Assembly: GCF_000337555.1 (NCBI RefSeq)
Contig: NZ_AOIO01000021.1
Coordinates: 1 to 50,428, forward strand
Reading direction: 5' to 3'
DNA: 50,428 nucleotides
Origin: Natrialba asiatica DSM 12278
GTDB lineage: Archaea > Halobacteriota > Halobacteria > Halobacteriales > Natrialbaceae
The first letter of the stretch is position 1; every line of letters begins with the position of its first letter. Shown in pieces: positions 16,273-25,256 of this stretch. Position numbers and translations under genes: made by a program. Below the pieces are notes generated by a model. That model had not been told where the DNA came from and made no database searches. It saw nothing but the letters and a program-made list of their open reading frames with translations.

Positions 16273-17316
16273 ATGACCCGAATCCTGAGTCTCACGACGA
16301 CCGCCTGGCGCAGTTTCTACCAGAGTCAGATGGCAGCCCTCGAGCACGCAGACATCGAGTTCACGACTCTCCCCGTCCCGGGCGAACACCGCGCGCTCGA
16401 AGACGATGTCCAGCGGCGCACGCCCGCCGACTACGTCAGATACCTCCCGCAGGTGCTCCGCGAGGCCCGCGGCGAGTACGACGTCGTTCACGCTAACTAC
16501 GGACTGACGGCACCCTTCGCTGTTGCAGCCTCGATGCTGCCGACCATCGATCTGCCGGTCGTCTGCACGCTTTGGGGTGGCGAGTATCGCAACAACCAGT
16601 TCGAACCGCTGATCAGACGCGCCACGGCGCACGCCGACCGCGTCATCGTCCCCTCGAAGGCGATGGCCGACCGCGTCGACCGCCCCTGCGACGTGATCCC
16701 GTTCCCAGTCGACACGGATCTTTTCCGACCGATTCCGACGGCGACCGCTCGCGAACACGTTGGCTGGGACTCCACGGAAACCAACGCCGAAACTGAAGCC
16801 AAACCCAAAGCCGAAACCAACACTCAAACTCAACCCCAAACCGAACGGGAACGAATCGTCCTCTTTCCGTACGCGCCCTCGCGCGACGAGAAGAACTATC
16901 CCCTGGCGAAACGCGTGGTCGACGATCTCCGCGATGAACTCGACTATCCAATCAGCCTTCGCACCGTCGCCAACCAGCCGTACGAGGAGATGCCCTACTA
17001 CCTGAACGCCGCCGACGCCGTCCTGCTCACGTCGCGCTTCGAGAGCGGGCCGATGACGATCAAGGAAGCAACCGCCTGCAATACCCCCGTCGTCTCGCGC
17101 GACGTTGGCTTCGCTCGCGAAGTACTCACAGACGTGCCGAACGCAGCCGTCGCCTCCGACGACGCCGCCCTCCGAACGCACCTGGCAGCCCTCCTCGAAA
17201 CCGGCGAGTCAGCCGACGGCCGCGCGGCGTTTACGGACTACACCGTCGAGACGATGGGATCTCGACTCCGAACCGTCTACGCGCAGTGTCTTCGCGAGAC
17301 GGAGGCCGCCCAGTAG
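16273..17316 (+). CDS. Glycosyltransferase family 4-like protein
   Basis: A 347-residue GT-B glycosyltransferase. Seen: N-terminal acceptor domain with DVVHANYGLTAPFAVA and VVCTLWGGEYR, then a donor domain beginning at VLFPYAPSRDEKNYPLA and ending with the family's LTSRFESGPMTIKEATACNTPVV motif, in which the Glu residues contact the sugar nucleotide. No membrane helix. Between the domains, near residues 168-195, lies an insertion of Thr/Glu/Lys/Gln repeats (ETNAETEAKPKAETNTQTQ) absent from the fold. Preceded by the DUF354 gene with 24 bases between, so one operon. Sugar and acceptor unknown; a role in S-layer or exopolysaccharide glycosylation is likely. Confidence 0.88.
   Translation: MTRILSLTTTAWRSFYQSQMAALEHADIEFTTLPVPGEHRALEDDVQRRTPADYVRYLPQVLREARGEYDVVHANYGLTAPFAVAASMLPTIDLPVVCTLWGGEYRNNQFEPLIRRATAHADRVIVPSKAMADRVDRPCDVIPFPVDTDLFRPIPTATAREHVGWDSTETNAETEAKPKAETNTQTQPQTERERIVLFPYAPSRDEKNYPLAKRVVDDLRDELDYPISLRTVANQPYEEMPYYLNAADAVLLTSRFESGPMTIKEATACNTPVVSRDVGFAREVLTDVPNAAVASDDAALRTHLAALLETGESADGRAAFTDYTVETMGSRLRTVYAQCLRETEAAQ
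16776..16846 (+). repeat. Six-base-period GAAACC/CAAACT tract in the glycosyltransferase gene
   Basis: Degenerate hexamers code for the interdomain Thr/Glu/Lys/Gln insertion. The period and A/C composition match the tract 600 bases upstream. Confidence 0.75.
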
Positions 17317-17412
17317 CCGAGCTGAACTCTTGGAATCTCGGCGCTATCACAGGCACGCGACCACCTGTCGGCTCAGTGGCCGTAATCGGCAGTTGTGGCG
17401 GTCGGAGCGCGC

Positions 17413-17541
17413 TCAGAAAAGCACGATCGCCAGCCCGCGATAGACCAGTCCCAGCGCGAAGACCGCGATTAACCCCGCCGTTGCGAACACGACGGCCGGT
17501 GAAAGCCGCTCTTCTTCCGCGGTAAACAGCCAGTCTGACAT
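17413..17541 (-). CDS. 42-residue single-pass membrane protein
   Basis: A short frame: ATG 17541 to TGA 17413. It codes for an acidic, hydrophilic start (MSDWLFTAEEERLSP) and one long hydrophobic segment to the end (AVVFATAGLIAVFALGLVYR). Support for being real: a clean start and stop, an amphipathic start followed by one helix, no competing gene, and the same direction as the ribosomal cluster. It lies 120 bases after the S2 stop. Function unknown; small single-helix proteins of this kind are common beside haloarchaeal housekeeping genes. Confidence 0.65.
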   Translation of the reverse strand: MSDWLFTAEEERLSPAVVFATAGLIAVFALGLVYRGLAIVLF

Positions 17542-17661
17542 CTGTATACCTGAACTCGTCGGGGGTCACACCTAACTTCTTCGCTCGAAGACTGACACTC
17601 GACGCGACTCGCGTGAGAAACGAGGAAACTGAGACGGAACAGTTCGATTCGAAAACCGAAT

Positions 17662-18471
17662 CTAGACGCCGCTTTCGAAGTCCTCGAGCGAGTAGGATGG
17701 CTCGGCACCGCGGCGGTCGAGGACCTCGTTTGCGAGCAACCAGTAGACGACCGAAAGGGCCTTTCGACCCTTGTTGTTCGTCGGGACGACGAGGTCGACG
17801 TTGCTGACTTGGTTGTTCGAGTCACACATCGCGATGACCGGGATGCCGACCGTGATGGCCTCCTTGACGGCCTGGGCGTCGCCGATCGGGTCCGTGACGA
17901 CGACAACGTCGGGTTCGATGTAGCCGTCGTACTTCGGATTCGTCAGCGTGCCCGGGATGAAGCGACCGGTACGAGCACGAGCGCCAACGGCTTCGGCGAA
18001 CTTCTCCGCCGGGAATCGCCCGTACTGGCGACTCGACGTGACCAGAATCTGCTCCGGGTTGTAGTTCGAGAGGAAGTCCGCAGCCGTGCGGATACGGCTG
18101 TCGGTCTTCGAAACGTCGAGGACGTAGAGTCCGTCGGTCCGGACGCGGTGGATGAACCGCTCCATGTCGTTGGTCTTTTGCTGGGTCCCGATGTGGACGC
18201 CAGCGCCGAGGTAGTCCTCGACGGGGATGAGCAGGTCGGCCTCCTCGTCGGACATCACGTCGTCGTCGAGGGTCGGGCCGGAAGCTTCCTCCTCGTCGGT
18301 TGGTTCTGCCGCGCCCTCGGCCTCGTCGGCCTCGGCGGTGGCGGACTGTTCGTCAACTGGCTCGACCTCCTCGTCGGGATCTGCGGCGGGGCCAGCGCCC
18401 TCGGCTGGCTCCTCCTCGATCTCCTCTTCGGCAGCGTCGAGCCCTTCCTGGGTCGTATCGTTATCTGTCAT
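17662..18471 (-). CDS. rpsB: 30S ribosomal protein S2
   Basis: 269 residues, longer than other archaeal S2 because of an acidic N-terminal extension of about 65 residues (Glu/Ala/Asp rich), a haloarchaeal trait. The core starts at [18 protein letters not shown] and has the S2 signatures [10 protein letters not shown] and [14 protein letters not shown]. Component of the small subunit head region. The start overlaps the enolase stop by four bases, so it is the last gene of the eleven-gene leftward cluster. Confidence 0.97.
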   Translation of the reverse strand: MTDNDTTQEGLDAAEEEIEEEPAEGAGPAADPDEEVEPVDEQSATAEADEAEGAAEPTDEEEASGPTLDDDVMSDEEADLLIPVEDYLGAGVHIGTQQKTNDMERFIHRVRTDGLYVLDVSKTDSRIRTAADFLSNYNPEQILVTSSRQYGRFPAEKFAEAVGARARTGRFIPGTLTNPKYDGYIEPDVVVVTDPIGDAQAVKEAITVGIPVIAMCDSNNQVSNVDLVVPTNNKGRKALSVVYWLLANEVLDRRGAEPSYSLEDFESGV

Positions 18472-19673
18472 GTCGCGTCGTCTGCGATTCTGATGAGCTC
18501 GTTGAGCTTTGCGGTTCGCTCGCCGCCGACGGCACCCGTCTTGATGAACGGAGCGTCGGTCGCGACGGCGAGGTGTGCGATGGTCGCGTCTTCCGTTTCG
18601 CCCGAGCGGTGTGAGACGACCGAATCGTAGCCGTTTGCGGTCGCGAGTTCAATCGCGTCGAAGGCGTCGGTCAGCGTGCCGATCTGGTTCGGCTTGATCA
18701 GGATGCTGTTGGCTGCGCCCTGTTCGATTCCCTCGCGGAGACGCTTCGTGTTGGTGACGAACAGATCGTCGCCGCAGATCAGCGTTCGGTCGCCGACTCG
18801 GTCAGTCAGGTCGGCGAACGCCTCGTAGTCGTCCTCGTCGAGCGGGTCCTCGACGTACACGAGGTCGTACTCCTCGACGAGGTCGGCGATGTACGCGATC
18901 TGCTCGTCCGTATCGCGCGTGGTATCGCTGTACTCGTAGGTTTCGGAGTCGGCGTCGTACAGCTCTGCGCCGGCGACGTCGAGCCCGAAGCCGATTTCGA
19001 AACCGACCTCGTCTTCGACGGCCGAGACTGCTTCGTCGACGATTTCGAACGCCTCCTCGTCGTCGATCGAGGGGGCCCATGCGCCTTCGTCGCCCTTGCC
19101 GCAGGGATGGTCGCGTTCTGCGAGTAGGTCGGCAATAGCGGCGTGGACGGCTGCGTTCGCGAAGACGGCGTCTTCGACGCTCGGTGCGCCGACGGGTGCC
19201 GCGAGGAACTCCTGGATGTCCGTTGCGTCGGCGGCGTGTTCGCCACCGCCGACGACGTTGCCGAGCGGAATCGGGAAGTTCTGGCCGCGGAAGGTGCCGC
19301 CCAGATGCTGGAACAGCGGTGCACCGAGCACGTCGGCCCCGGCTTTCGCGGCAGCCATCGAGATGGCAACGGCGCTGTTCGCGCCGAGTTTCGAGAAGTC
19401 GTCAGTGCCATCTGCGGCGTGCAACAGTGCATCGACCTCGCGCTGGTTGCCGGCGTACGCCTCTCCCACTAGCCGCGGAACGGCGTGTTCACGGGCGGCG
19501 GCGATTGCCTCGCCGGGCGGTCGCTCGACGGCTTCGTACTCGCCGGTACTGGCACCGCTTGGTGCTGCAGCGCGACCGAATCCACCGCTCTCGGTGAGCA
19601 CGTCTGCCTCGACCGTTGGATTGCCCCGCGAGTCGAGTACGCGTCGCAGTCGTACGTCGGTGATGAGCGTCAT
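18468..19673 (-). CDS. eno: Enolase (phosphopyruvate hydratase)
   Basis: A 401-residue enolase interconverting 2-phosphoglycerate and phosphoenolpyruvate. Seen: N-terminal DSRGNPTVE, the [12 protein letters not shown] loop, catalytic-site segments CGDDLFVTN and [13 protein letters not shown] with the Lys base, and [17 protein letters not shown]. Normal archaeal length. It sits in the archaeal Rpo-N/Rpo-K/enolase/S2 arrangement, three bases after Rpo-K and overlapping S2, coupling a glycolytic enzyme to ribosome and polymerase output. Confidence 0.97.
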   Translation of the reverse strand: MTLITDVRLRRVLDSRGNPTVEADVLTESGGFGRAAAPSGASTGEYEAVERPPGEAIAAAREHAVPRLVGEAYAGNQREVDALLHAADGTDDFSKLGANSAVAISMAAAKAGADVLGAPLFQHLGGTFRGQNFPIPLGNVVGGGEHAADATDIQEFLAAPVGAPSVEDAVFANAAVHAAIADLLAERDHPCGKGDEGAWAPSIDDEEAFEIVDEAVSAVEDEVGFEIGFGLDVAGAELYDADSETYEYSDTTRDTDEQIAYIADLVEEYDLVYVEDPLDEDDYEAFADLTDRVGDRTLICGDDLFVTNTKRLREGIEQGAANSILIKPNQIGTLTDAFDAIELATANGYDSVVSHRSGETEDATIAHLAVATDAPFIKTGAVGGERTAKLNELIRIADDAT

Positions 19674-19676
19674 TGT

Positions 19677-19850
19677 TTACTCGCCTCGCTTGACGGTAAA
19701 CGGCAAGACACCGGCATCGTACTCCTCCGCGGCGATCAGGATCGGCTCGGTCTGCTCGGTCTCGATCAACACCGGCGCGCCGTAGGAGACCTGCAGCGCT
19801 CGCGCACCGAGGATACGGGCTTTCTCGTAACGATTGTGGTGCTGTTGCAT
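19677..19850 (-). CDS. rpoK: RNA polymerase subunit K (Rpo6)
   Basis: A 57-residue subunit, homologue of bacterial omega and eukaryotic RPB6. Seen on the minus strand from ATG 19850: [20 protein letters not shown] with the conserved Arg/Ala-rich motif, then [14 protein letters not shown] and a C-terminal LPFTVKRGE. It stabilises the largest polymerase subunit. Two bases follow the Rpo-N stop and three precede enolase. Confidence 0.95.
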   Translation of the reverse strand: MQQHHNRYEKARILGARALQVSYGAPVLIETEQTEPILIAAEEYDAGVLPFTVKRGE

Positions 19851-19852
19851 GG

Positions 19853-20047
19853 TTACTGATAGGGGGAGACGACGTCAACCAGGTCGGTGTGACTGACGAG
19901 CATCCGCCGACAGCAGTAGCGGTCGACACCGAGTTCGTCGAGGACCTTCTCGGGGTCCTCGTCGCCCTCGTTTGCTCGTTCGTCGAACTCCTCCCAGTGT
20001 TCGCCGACGACCGTGCCACAGGTGAAACACCGAACCGGTACCATCAT
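19853..20047 (-). CDS. rpoN: RNA polymerase subunit N (Rpo10)
   Basis: 64 residues. Seen: N-terminal [12 protein letters not shown] with CxxC and a later CCRRML, together the zinc-binding set of this subunit. It docks in the D/L assembly platform of the polymerase. Starts at ATG 20047 (or the adjacent ATG 20044). Here 12 bases after S9. Confidence 0.96.
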   Translation of the reverse strand: MMVPVRCFTCGTVVGEHWEEFDERANEGDEDPEKVLDELGVDRYCCRRMLVSHTDLVDVVSPYQ

Positions 20048-20059
20048 GCTTGAATCACC

Positions 20060-20458
20060 TTAGCGGTAGGACTTCTGGTAGCGCGCCCGAGCGCCCGGGC
20101 CGCCCCACTTCTTTGGTTCGGACTGTCGAACGTCGTTGACCAGCAGCGAGCGATCGAACTCCATGAACGCGTCGCGGAGTTCGGCGTCGTTCGTGTGCTG
20201 GACGATGCCGCGTGCGATGGCGGTGCGGACGGCGTCTGCCTGGCCGCTGATACCGCCACCCTCGACGTGGACTTCGATGTCCACGCCGTCACGCAGGTCG
20301 TCGCCTGCGATGCGGAACGGCTCTATCATTTTGAGCCGGGACATCTCGGGTTCGACCAGTTCGACTGGCTTCGAGTTGATTCGGACGCGACCCTCGCCCT
20401 CGCGAACGGTTGCGCGGGCGACGGCCGTCTTCTTCTTGCCACTCGTGTTGGTTACCAT
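20060..20458 (-). CDS. rpsI: 30S ribosomal protein S9
   Basis: A 132-residue archaeal S9. Seen: [16 protein letters not shown], the central [19 protein letters not shown] and the basic end [13 protein letters not shown], whose last residues reach the decoding region in known ribosomes. The start overlaps the L13 stop by seven bases, so translation is coupled. Confidence 0.97.
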   Translation of the reverse strand: MVTNTSGKKKTAVARATVREGEGRVRINSKPVELVEPEMSRLKMIEPFRIAGDDLRDGVDIEVHVEGGGISGQADAVRTAIARGIVQHTNDAELRDAFMEFDRSLLVNDVRQSEPKKWGGPGARARYQKSYR

Positions 20459-20907
20459 GTAACGTTAGCACCGAGTTGGTCTGAGACTTCGCCCAGGTGG
20501 ACGAAGCGAATGTTCGAAAGTCGATCCAGCGACGTCCCCTCGAGGATCTCGGCCTCGAGTTCGTCATCGTCTTCGTAGGGGTTGCCGACGTAGACGCGGA
20601 CATTGTCGAGCGCCTCGCGGCCGCGGGGCTTCTTGTACGGAAGCATGCCGCGAACGGAGCGCTTGAAGATCGTGTCCGGCCGTTTCGGGTAGTACGGCCC
20701 GCTGTCTGAGCTGAGCTGGAGACGCTTGCGGTAGGTGCCGAAGATGTCTTCCTTGTCGCCGGTGATGACGGCGTCTTCGGCGTTGACGATTGCGACGCGG
20801 TCGCCGTCCAGGGCGCGCTGGGCGACCTGGCTGGCGATACGACCGAGAATACAGTCGCGGGCGTCGACGACGACGTCTGCATCGAACTCTGCGATACTTG
20901 CACTCAT
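20452..20907 (-). CDS. rplM: 50S ribosomal protein L13
   Basis: A 151-residue archaeal L13. Seen: [18 protein letters not shown] at the N-terminus, [27 protein letters not shown]-type core (given in parts), and an acidic end. Large-subunit assembly protein. The start overlaps the L18e stop by four bases. Confidence 0.97.
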   Translation of the reverse strand: MSASIAEFDADVVVDARDCILGRIASQVAQRALDGDRVAIVNAEDAVITGDKEDIFGTYRKRLQLSSDSGPYYPKRPDTIFKRSVRGMLPYKKPRGREALDNVRVYVGNPYEDDDELEAEILEGTSLDRLSNIRFVHLGEVSDQLGANVTW

Positions 20908-21257
20908 CGAATCACCCGTACGTCGGAGCCGTCTGGGTTTTCTTCGAGCACGTGCTCGAGCGGTACTGATTCGCCGACCTGTTCGATCTTCGTCTCTGCT
21001 GACGAGGAGAAATCGACGGCAGCGACGGTCACGTTCTTCTGTAGTGCGCCCGATCCCAGCACCTTGCCAGGAACGACGACAGTCTCTTCTTCGCGTGCGT
21101 ATCGTTCGATACGGCCCAGGTTTACCTCTGCGTGGGTGCGCCGGGGCTTTTCGAGACGATCCGCAATGTCCTGCCAGACGTCGGCGTCCGTTTCGCGGGA
21201 CGTCGACTTCAGCTCGGCGATAAGATCGTTGAGCCTCGGATTGGTCTTGCTACTCAT
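20904..21257 (-). CDS. rpl18e: 50S ribosomal protein L18e
   Basis: A 117-residue archaeal/eukaryotic-type protein. Seen: [31 protein letters not shown] and [15 protein letters not shown] 21257 gives the expected length; upstream in-frame sequence is not family-like. It lies 143 bases downstream of tRNA-Leu, first coding gene of the L18e-L13-S9-RpoN-RpoK-Eno-S2 unit. Confidence 0.96.
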   Translation of the reverse strand: MSSKTNPRLNDLIAELKSTSRETDADVWQDIADRLEKPRRTHAEVNLGRIERYAREEETVVVPGKVLGSGALQKNVTVAAVDFSSSAETKIEQVGESVPLEHVLEENPDGSDVRVIR

Positions 21258-21400
21258 TGGTTTCCTCCAAATCTGCGAGATCGACACAGAAGCTGTGTCG
21301 AGTGGAATCGAGTTCCGATACGAAAGGTCGTCGACCGAAATGGCGATAGCGACGATTGCGATTGCAACCGCCAACACACCGGTCGACGGACGAGAACTGA

Positions 21401-21485
21401 TGCAGGGAGCAGGATTTGAACCTGCGGACTCCTACGAGACAGCGCCCTGAACGCTGCGCCGTTGGCCTGACTTGGCTATCCCTGC
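21401..21485 (-). tRNA. tRNA-Leu (anticodon CAG)
   Basis: An 85-base class II tRNA read on the minus strand. The acceptor stem GCAGGGA pairs with TCCCTGC, discriminator A. The anticodon stem CAGCG/CGCTG encloses the loop TTCAGGG, giving CAG. The long variable arm and T-arm (GCAGGTTCAAATCCTGC) are present. No intron and no encoded CCA. It lies between the Rpo-D and L18e genes, same direction, so it may be cut from a shared transcript. Confidence 0.96.
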
Positions 21486-21507
21486 TCGCACTCTCGTCTA
21501 TCCGTCG

Positions 21508-21517
21508 CCCCTTCAAA
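21508..21517 (-). promoter_or_regulatory. Possible promoter of tRNA-Leu
   Basis: On the minus strand CGAAAGGGG, a BRE-like purine run, precedes TTTGAAGG centred about 27 bases before the tRNA 5' end. It is a weak TATA variant but the spacing is right. It could give the tRNA-L18e unit a start independent of the S13-RpoD genes. Confidence 0.35.
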
Positions 21518-21629
21518 CCCCTTTCGATTCCAGCTTGAATACGTGAGCCGGTGCCAGTCTCGTCGCTCGCGGCGCTGGCAGCCGGTCCGCGTTCGTATCG
21601 GTTGGATCGGGGGCGTCGGATCATTTGCT

Positions 21630-22379
21630 CTATAGCTGTACTGCGTCTTCGAGTTCAATCGCGCGAGATTCGATGGTCTCGGCGGCGCGGGTGACCAGGT
21701 CTTCGACCGTGAACGAGCCGTCGGTCTCGACGTGGAAGACGAAGGCGTTCGGCACGTCCTCGACGGTCACGTCCTTGCCCGGGTAGCGGTTCGAGAGGTC
21801 GTGGTCGAACTCGCTCGTGGGAACGAGTTCGCCGTCGTCCTCGATCACGCCGCGGACGATCCGGCTCTCGGGGTCTTCGAACTCGGGGAGATCCTCGACG
21901 GCGGCGACACGCTGCAGGTGGCGGTAGCCGACTGCGACGCCACCCTGGTGTTTGGCGTGATCCTTGCCGCGGTCGAGGACGGCGTCTGCCTCGGCCTCGA
22001 GACGCTGATCGTCTTTGAGGTCGATGATCGGCACGTTCTCGTCTGCGGGCTGGACGAGTTCGTCGCTCGAAATGAGATCGCCCGAGTAGGCGGTCGCTGG
22101 CCCTTCGACGTCGATCGAGAGCGTGACGGTATCGTCCTCACCGAACTCGCCTTCGGGTGGGGTCGTCAGCGGGACGAGCCCGAGCCGAAGTGCGAGTTGC
22201 TCGTCGAACATGACTGACGAGTTCTCGACGAACCGAACGGTGTCGATCGCCATCGTCGGCACGTCGGCGAGCATCGCGCGACGGATGCCGTTGGCGAACG
22301 CGGGCGTGATGCCGCGGACGAGGAACCGGGCGTCTCGGTCCTCGCGTTCGACGAACTCGACGTCGTACGCTACACTCAT
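21630..22379 (-). CDS. rpoD: RNA polymerase subunit D (Rpo3)
   Basis: A 249-residue subunit, homologue of bacterial alpha N-terminal domain and RPB3; with L it nucleates polymerase assembly. Seen: [39 protein letters not shown] and [15 protein letters not shown]. The insert where some archaeal D subunits carry iron-sulphur cluster cysteines has no cysteine here, as expected for haloarchaea. Three bases after S11. Confidence 0.97.
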   Translation of the reverse strand: MSVAYDVEFVEREDRDARFLVRGITPAFANGIRRAMLADVPTMAIDTVRFVENSSVMFDEQLALRLGLVPLTTPPEGEFGEDDTVTLSIDVEGPATAYSGDLISSDELVQPADENVPIIDLKDDQRLEAEADAVLDRGKDHAKHQGGVAVGYRHLQRVAAVEDLPEFEDPESRIVRGVIEDDGELVPTSEFDHDLSNRYPGKDVTVEDVPNAFVFHVETDGSFTVEDLVTRAAETIESRAIELEDAVQL

Positions 22380-22382
22380 GGT

Positions 22383-22772
22383 CTAGTAGCCGCCCTTGCC
22401 TTTTGGTGCGCGCGATCCGTCGTGTGGGATCGGCGTGACGTCCTCGATGCGCCCGATCTCGATGCCCGAGCGGGCGAGCGCACGGATCGTCGCCTGTGCG
22501 CCGGGACCGGGGGACTTCTGGAGATTGCCGCCGGGGCCGCGAACGCGAACGTGCAGGCCCGTGATGCCGGCAGCCTTGACTTCCTCGGCGACGGATTCGG
22601 CCATCTGCATCGCGGCGTAGGGCGAGGCCTCGTCGCGGTTTTGCTTGACGGCCGTCCCGCCGGAGGACTTGGTGATGGTCTCCGAGCCCGTGAGGTCCGT
22701 CACGGTCATGATGGTGTTGTTAAACGATGCGTGCACGTGGGCTACGCCCCACTTTTCGTCGTCCTGACTCAT
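22383..22772 (-). CDS. rpsK: 30S ribosomal protein S11
   Basis: A 129-residue S11. Seen: [20 protein letters not shown], the glycine-rich [20 protein letters not shown] core, and a basic end [14 protein letters not shown] 22772, one base after the S4 stop; the longer open frame upstream is a shadow of S4. Platform protein of the small subunit. Confidence 0.97.
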   Translation of the reverse strand: MSQDDEKWGVAHVHASFNNTIMTVTDLTGSETITKSSGGTAVKQNRDEASPYAAMQMAESVAEEVKAAGITGLHVRVRGPGGNLQKSPGPGAQATIRALARSGIEIGRIEDVTPIPHDGSRAPKGKGGY

Positions 22773-22773
22773 G

Positions 22774-23295
22774 TTACTGACCCTCCGCCCGCTCCGGGTG
22801 GAGTTCGTCCGCGAGTGGACTGTTCTCGTCGAATGCGACGAGGTCTTCCTCGTCGACGTCGACGACGTACGATGGGATTCGCTGGCGCTGGTCCCCGACG
22901 ACGACGTGGCCGTGGGAGACGAACTGCCGCGCCTGCTGGGTCGTGTTTGCGAGCCCCTTGCGGTAGACGACCGTCTGGAGGCGACGTTCGAGGACGTCCT
23001 CGATTTCGAGCGAGAGGACGTCACCGAGTTCGTCCGCCTCGTCCAGAATGCCGACGCGTTTGAGCCGTCCGAGGAATTCATCGGAGCGACGGATAACGGC
23101 TTCGTCGCCCTGGGCCTGGCCGAGCAGGTCGCGGGCCTCGCGCCGGTAGGAGCGAAGCTGGGACTGCGCGCGCCAGAGTTCCTCTTTGTTTTTCAGGCCG
23201 TAGCGGTCGAGCAGGGAGTGTTCGGTGGTGATGCGTTCACCCTGGTAGGGGTGATTCGGCGTCTCGTACTGCTTGGTGTCGGTGCCGAGTGGCAT
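22774..23295 (-). CDS. rpsD: 30S ribosomal protein S4
   Basis: A 173-residue archaeal S4, an early-binding assembly protein. Seen: N-terminal [15 protein letters not shown], the S4 RNA-binding domain [19 protein letters not shown] with [17 protein letters not shown], and an acidic C-terminus. The start overlaps the S13 stop by one base. Confidence 0.97.
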   Translation of the reverse strand: MPLGTDTKQYETPNHPYQGERITTEHSLLDRYGLKNKEELWRAQSQLRSYRREARDLLGQAQGDEAVIRRSDEFLGRLKRVGILDEADELGDVLSLEIEDVLERRLQTVVYRKGLANTTQQARQFVSHGHVVVGDQRQRIPSYVVDVDEEDLVAFDENSPLADELHPERAEGQ

Positions 23296-23813
23296 TAGTC
23301 CTCACCCTCCTCTTCGGCGGCTTCTTCGGCTGCTTCTTCGCGGATCTCTTCGACGTTGACTCCGATGGTGCCCTCCGTTCGACCGGTGGACTTGGTACGC
23401 TGACCGCGAACCTTCTGGCCGCGCTTGTGGCGCGTGCCTTTGTAGGAGTCGATCATCTTCATCCGGTTGATGTCGTGTTGACGACTCAGTTGGAGATCGT
23501 TGCCGATCTCGTGGGTCGTTTCGCCGGTGTAGAAGTCGTGCTGGCGGTTGTTGAGCCAGTCGGGGACTTCGTCGGCGTAGTTCTCTACGAGTGAAACGAC
23601 CTCGTCGATGACGTCGTCGTCGAGTCGGCCGAACGTTGCCGTTCGATCGACGCCCGCTTTTTCGGCGATGAGTCGGGCGGTTCGGCGACCGATCCCGTTC
23701 ATCTCCGAGAGCGAGCGCTCGACGGACTTCGTCCCGTCAAGGTCGGTTTGACCGATACGGACGAAGTACTGAAGGTCTTCGTCCTCTTGCTCTTGGGGTT
23801 CTTCCGCGCTCAT
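23295..23813 (-). CDS. rpsM: 30S ribosomal protein S13
   Basis: A 172-residue archaeal S13. Seen: [20 protein letters not shown], the [16 protein letters not shown] helix-hairpin-helix, and a basic region [18 protein letters not shown], then an acidic Glu/Ala tail. ATG 23813 matches the haloarchaeal start (MSAEEPQ). First coding gene of the S13-S4-S11-RpoD unit, 72 bases downstream of tRNA-Ser. Confidence 0.97.
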   Translation of the reverse strand: MSAEEPQEQEDEDLQYFVRIGQTDLDGTKSVERSLSEMNGIGRRTARLIAEKAGVDRTATFGRLDDDVIDEVVSLVENYADEVPDWLNNRQHDFYTGETTHEIGNDLQLSRQHDINRMKMIDSYKGTRHKRGQKVRGQRTKSTGRTEGTIGVNVEEIREEAAEEAAEEEGED

Positions 23814-23885
23814 ATGTCGTGTATCTGTGTCTGGTCTGCAACGGTGCAATCAACTGGCGAAGGGGTGCCAGTCTCGGGTATCCGA

Positions 23886-23968
23886 CGTCGTGGCGGGGAT
23901 TTGAACCCCGGAGGCTTGACGCCACATGGTTAGCAACCATGCGCCTTGGGCCGCTTGGCTACCACGAC
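23886..23968 (-). tRNA. tRNA-Ser (anticodon GCT)
   Basis: An 83-base class II tRNA on the minus strand. The acceptor GTCGTGG pairs with CCACGAC, discriminator G as in serine tRNAs. The anticodon arm ATGG-loop TTGCTAA-CCAT gives GCT, reading AGC/AGU. The variable arm is long and the T-arm reads CGGGGTTCAAATCCCCG. No intron, no CCA. It stands just upstream of S13 in the same direction. Confidence 0.96.
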
Positions 23969-24046
23969 ACCGTGTATCTATCATCGCCCGTTTGGACTCG
24001 GGGACTGCTCCCCTACACGTATCGCAATCGAACGTACCCCCGTCTG

Positions 24047-24057
24047 GTACTTAAGGG
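24047..24057 (-). promoter_or_regulatory. Candidate TATA box upstream of tRNA-Ser and S13
   Basis: CCCTTAAGTAC on the minus strand is a good haloarchaeal TATA match with a CTTTCG element just before it. It is about 80 bases before the tRNA 5' end, so transcription would give a tRNA precursor with a 5' leader reading on into the ribosomal genes. The same spacer (23969-24212) shows no gene. Confidence 0.4.
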
Positions 24058-24212
24058 CAACGAAAGGCACCAGCAACCACTCGGTTACGCAGGCGAGTTC
24101 GTCCCGCGTCATCCGCACGATGCCATTCTATCGGGGCCCGACTGCCCTGTGAATCGATCCCGCGGTCGATGGACCCACTTATTACTGATGCGACACAACG
24201 TCCCCGAAACTG

Positions 24213-25256
24213 GTGTCCCGAAACGACCTCCTCGTCCGAGTCGCCGCCGCACTCGGCGGTATCGTCGCGATCGCACTCGCAGCGGCGACGATCGATACGC
24301 CGATCGATACCGGCGGCTCGGGCGGCAGCTCCGCCGGAAGCGGTGCCGGAACCGGCACCGAGGGTATCGTCGACCAACCGGGTTCCCCGAACGATGTCTC
24401 GGGTGGTGGCGTTCCGCCGTTTCTCGAGTACCTCTTCTACGCGCTCCTCATCATCGTCGTGATCGCACTCGTCTGGTATCTCCTCGCTAACCGACGCGAG
24501 GCCGTCTCGTTGATCGCCGTCGCCCTCCTCGCCGCACTCGGCGGAATTCTCCTCTTCTCCTTCCTCGAGTTCGATATGGCGAGCGGTCCCGCCGAAATGC
24601 TGAATCGGAGCGCCGGCTCGGGGTCCCCCGCCGCTCCGGGAAGCGGTGACGGCGAGGCCACCGACGCGTTCCCGACCAATCCGTTGTTCGCCGCGCTTGC
24701 TATCATTACGACGATTTTCGTCGGCGGCGTGTTGCTCTCCCGCGGATCCGGGACGGACGACGGCACGGCAACGACCACCACGCAGGACGAGGATGCGACC
24801 CGAGGCGCGGACGCCGCTGCGGTCGGTACCGCCGCCGGCCGCGCCGCCGACCGGATCGACGAGTCGACCGACCTCGACAACGAAATCTACCGCGCCTGGC
24901 GCGAGATGACCCGACCGCTCGACGTCGACCGCCCCGACTCGAGCACGCCGCGCGAGTTCGCAAGCGCCGCCGTCGACGCCGGCCTGACTCGCGAACACGT
25001 CGACGAACTCACCCGGCTCTTCGAGGACGTCCGATACGGCTCGACGGAGTCGACGCCTGAACTCGAAGAGCGGGCGGTCACGATCCTTCGACGGATCGAA
25101 CGCGAATACGGCGACATGGCGGAGCCGGCAGCCGCCGATTCGGAGCGGTCGGCAGAGACGGACGCCGAGCACTCGGGCGCTGCCGGACAGCGCCGAACGG
25201 ACCAGACAGGGCAGTCCGACCGCTCCGAGCGACCGAACGGCGGTGAGAACCGGTGA
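24213..25256 (+). CDS. DUF4129 domain membrane protein
   Basis: A 347-residue protein starting at GTG. Seen: an N-terminal hydrophobic segment, a Gly/Ser-rich loop, two more membrane helices near residues 70-115, another around 155-175, then a soluble acidic domain where YRAWREMTRPL, TPREFASAAVDAGL and LTRLFEDVRYG match the DUF4129 signature. Known: DUF4129 occurs at the end of transglutaminase-like proteins and next to DUF58 and MoxR genes; the function is unclear and envelope-related. Its TGA overlaps the DUF58 GTG (GTGA). Confidence 0.9.
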   Translation: MSRNDLLVRVAAALGGIVAIALAAATIDTPIDTGGSGGSSAGSGAGTGTEGIVDQPGSPNDVSGGGVPPFLEYLFYALLIIVVIALVWYLLANRREAVSLIAVALLAALGGILLFSFLEFDMASGPAEMLNRSAGSGSPAAPGSGDGEATDAFPTNPLFAALAIITTIFVGGVLLSRGSGTDDGTATTTTQDEDATRGADAAAVGTAAGRAADRIDESTDLDNEIYRAWREMTRPLDVDRPDSSTPREFASAAVDAGLTREHVDELTRLFEDVRYGSTESTPELEERAVTILRRIEREYGDMAEPAAADSERSAETDAEHSGAAGQRRTDQTGQSDRSERPNGGENR

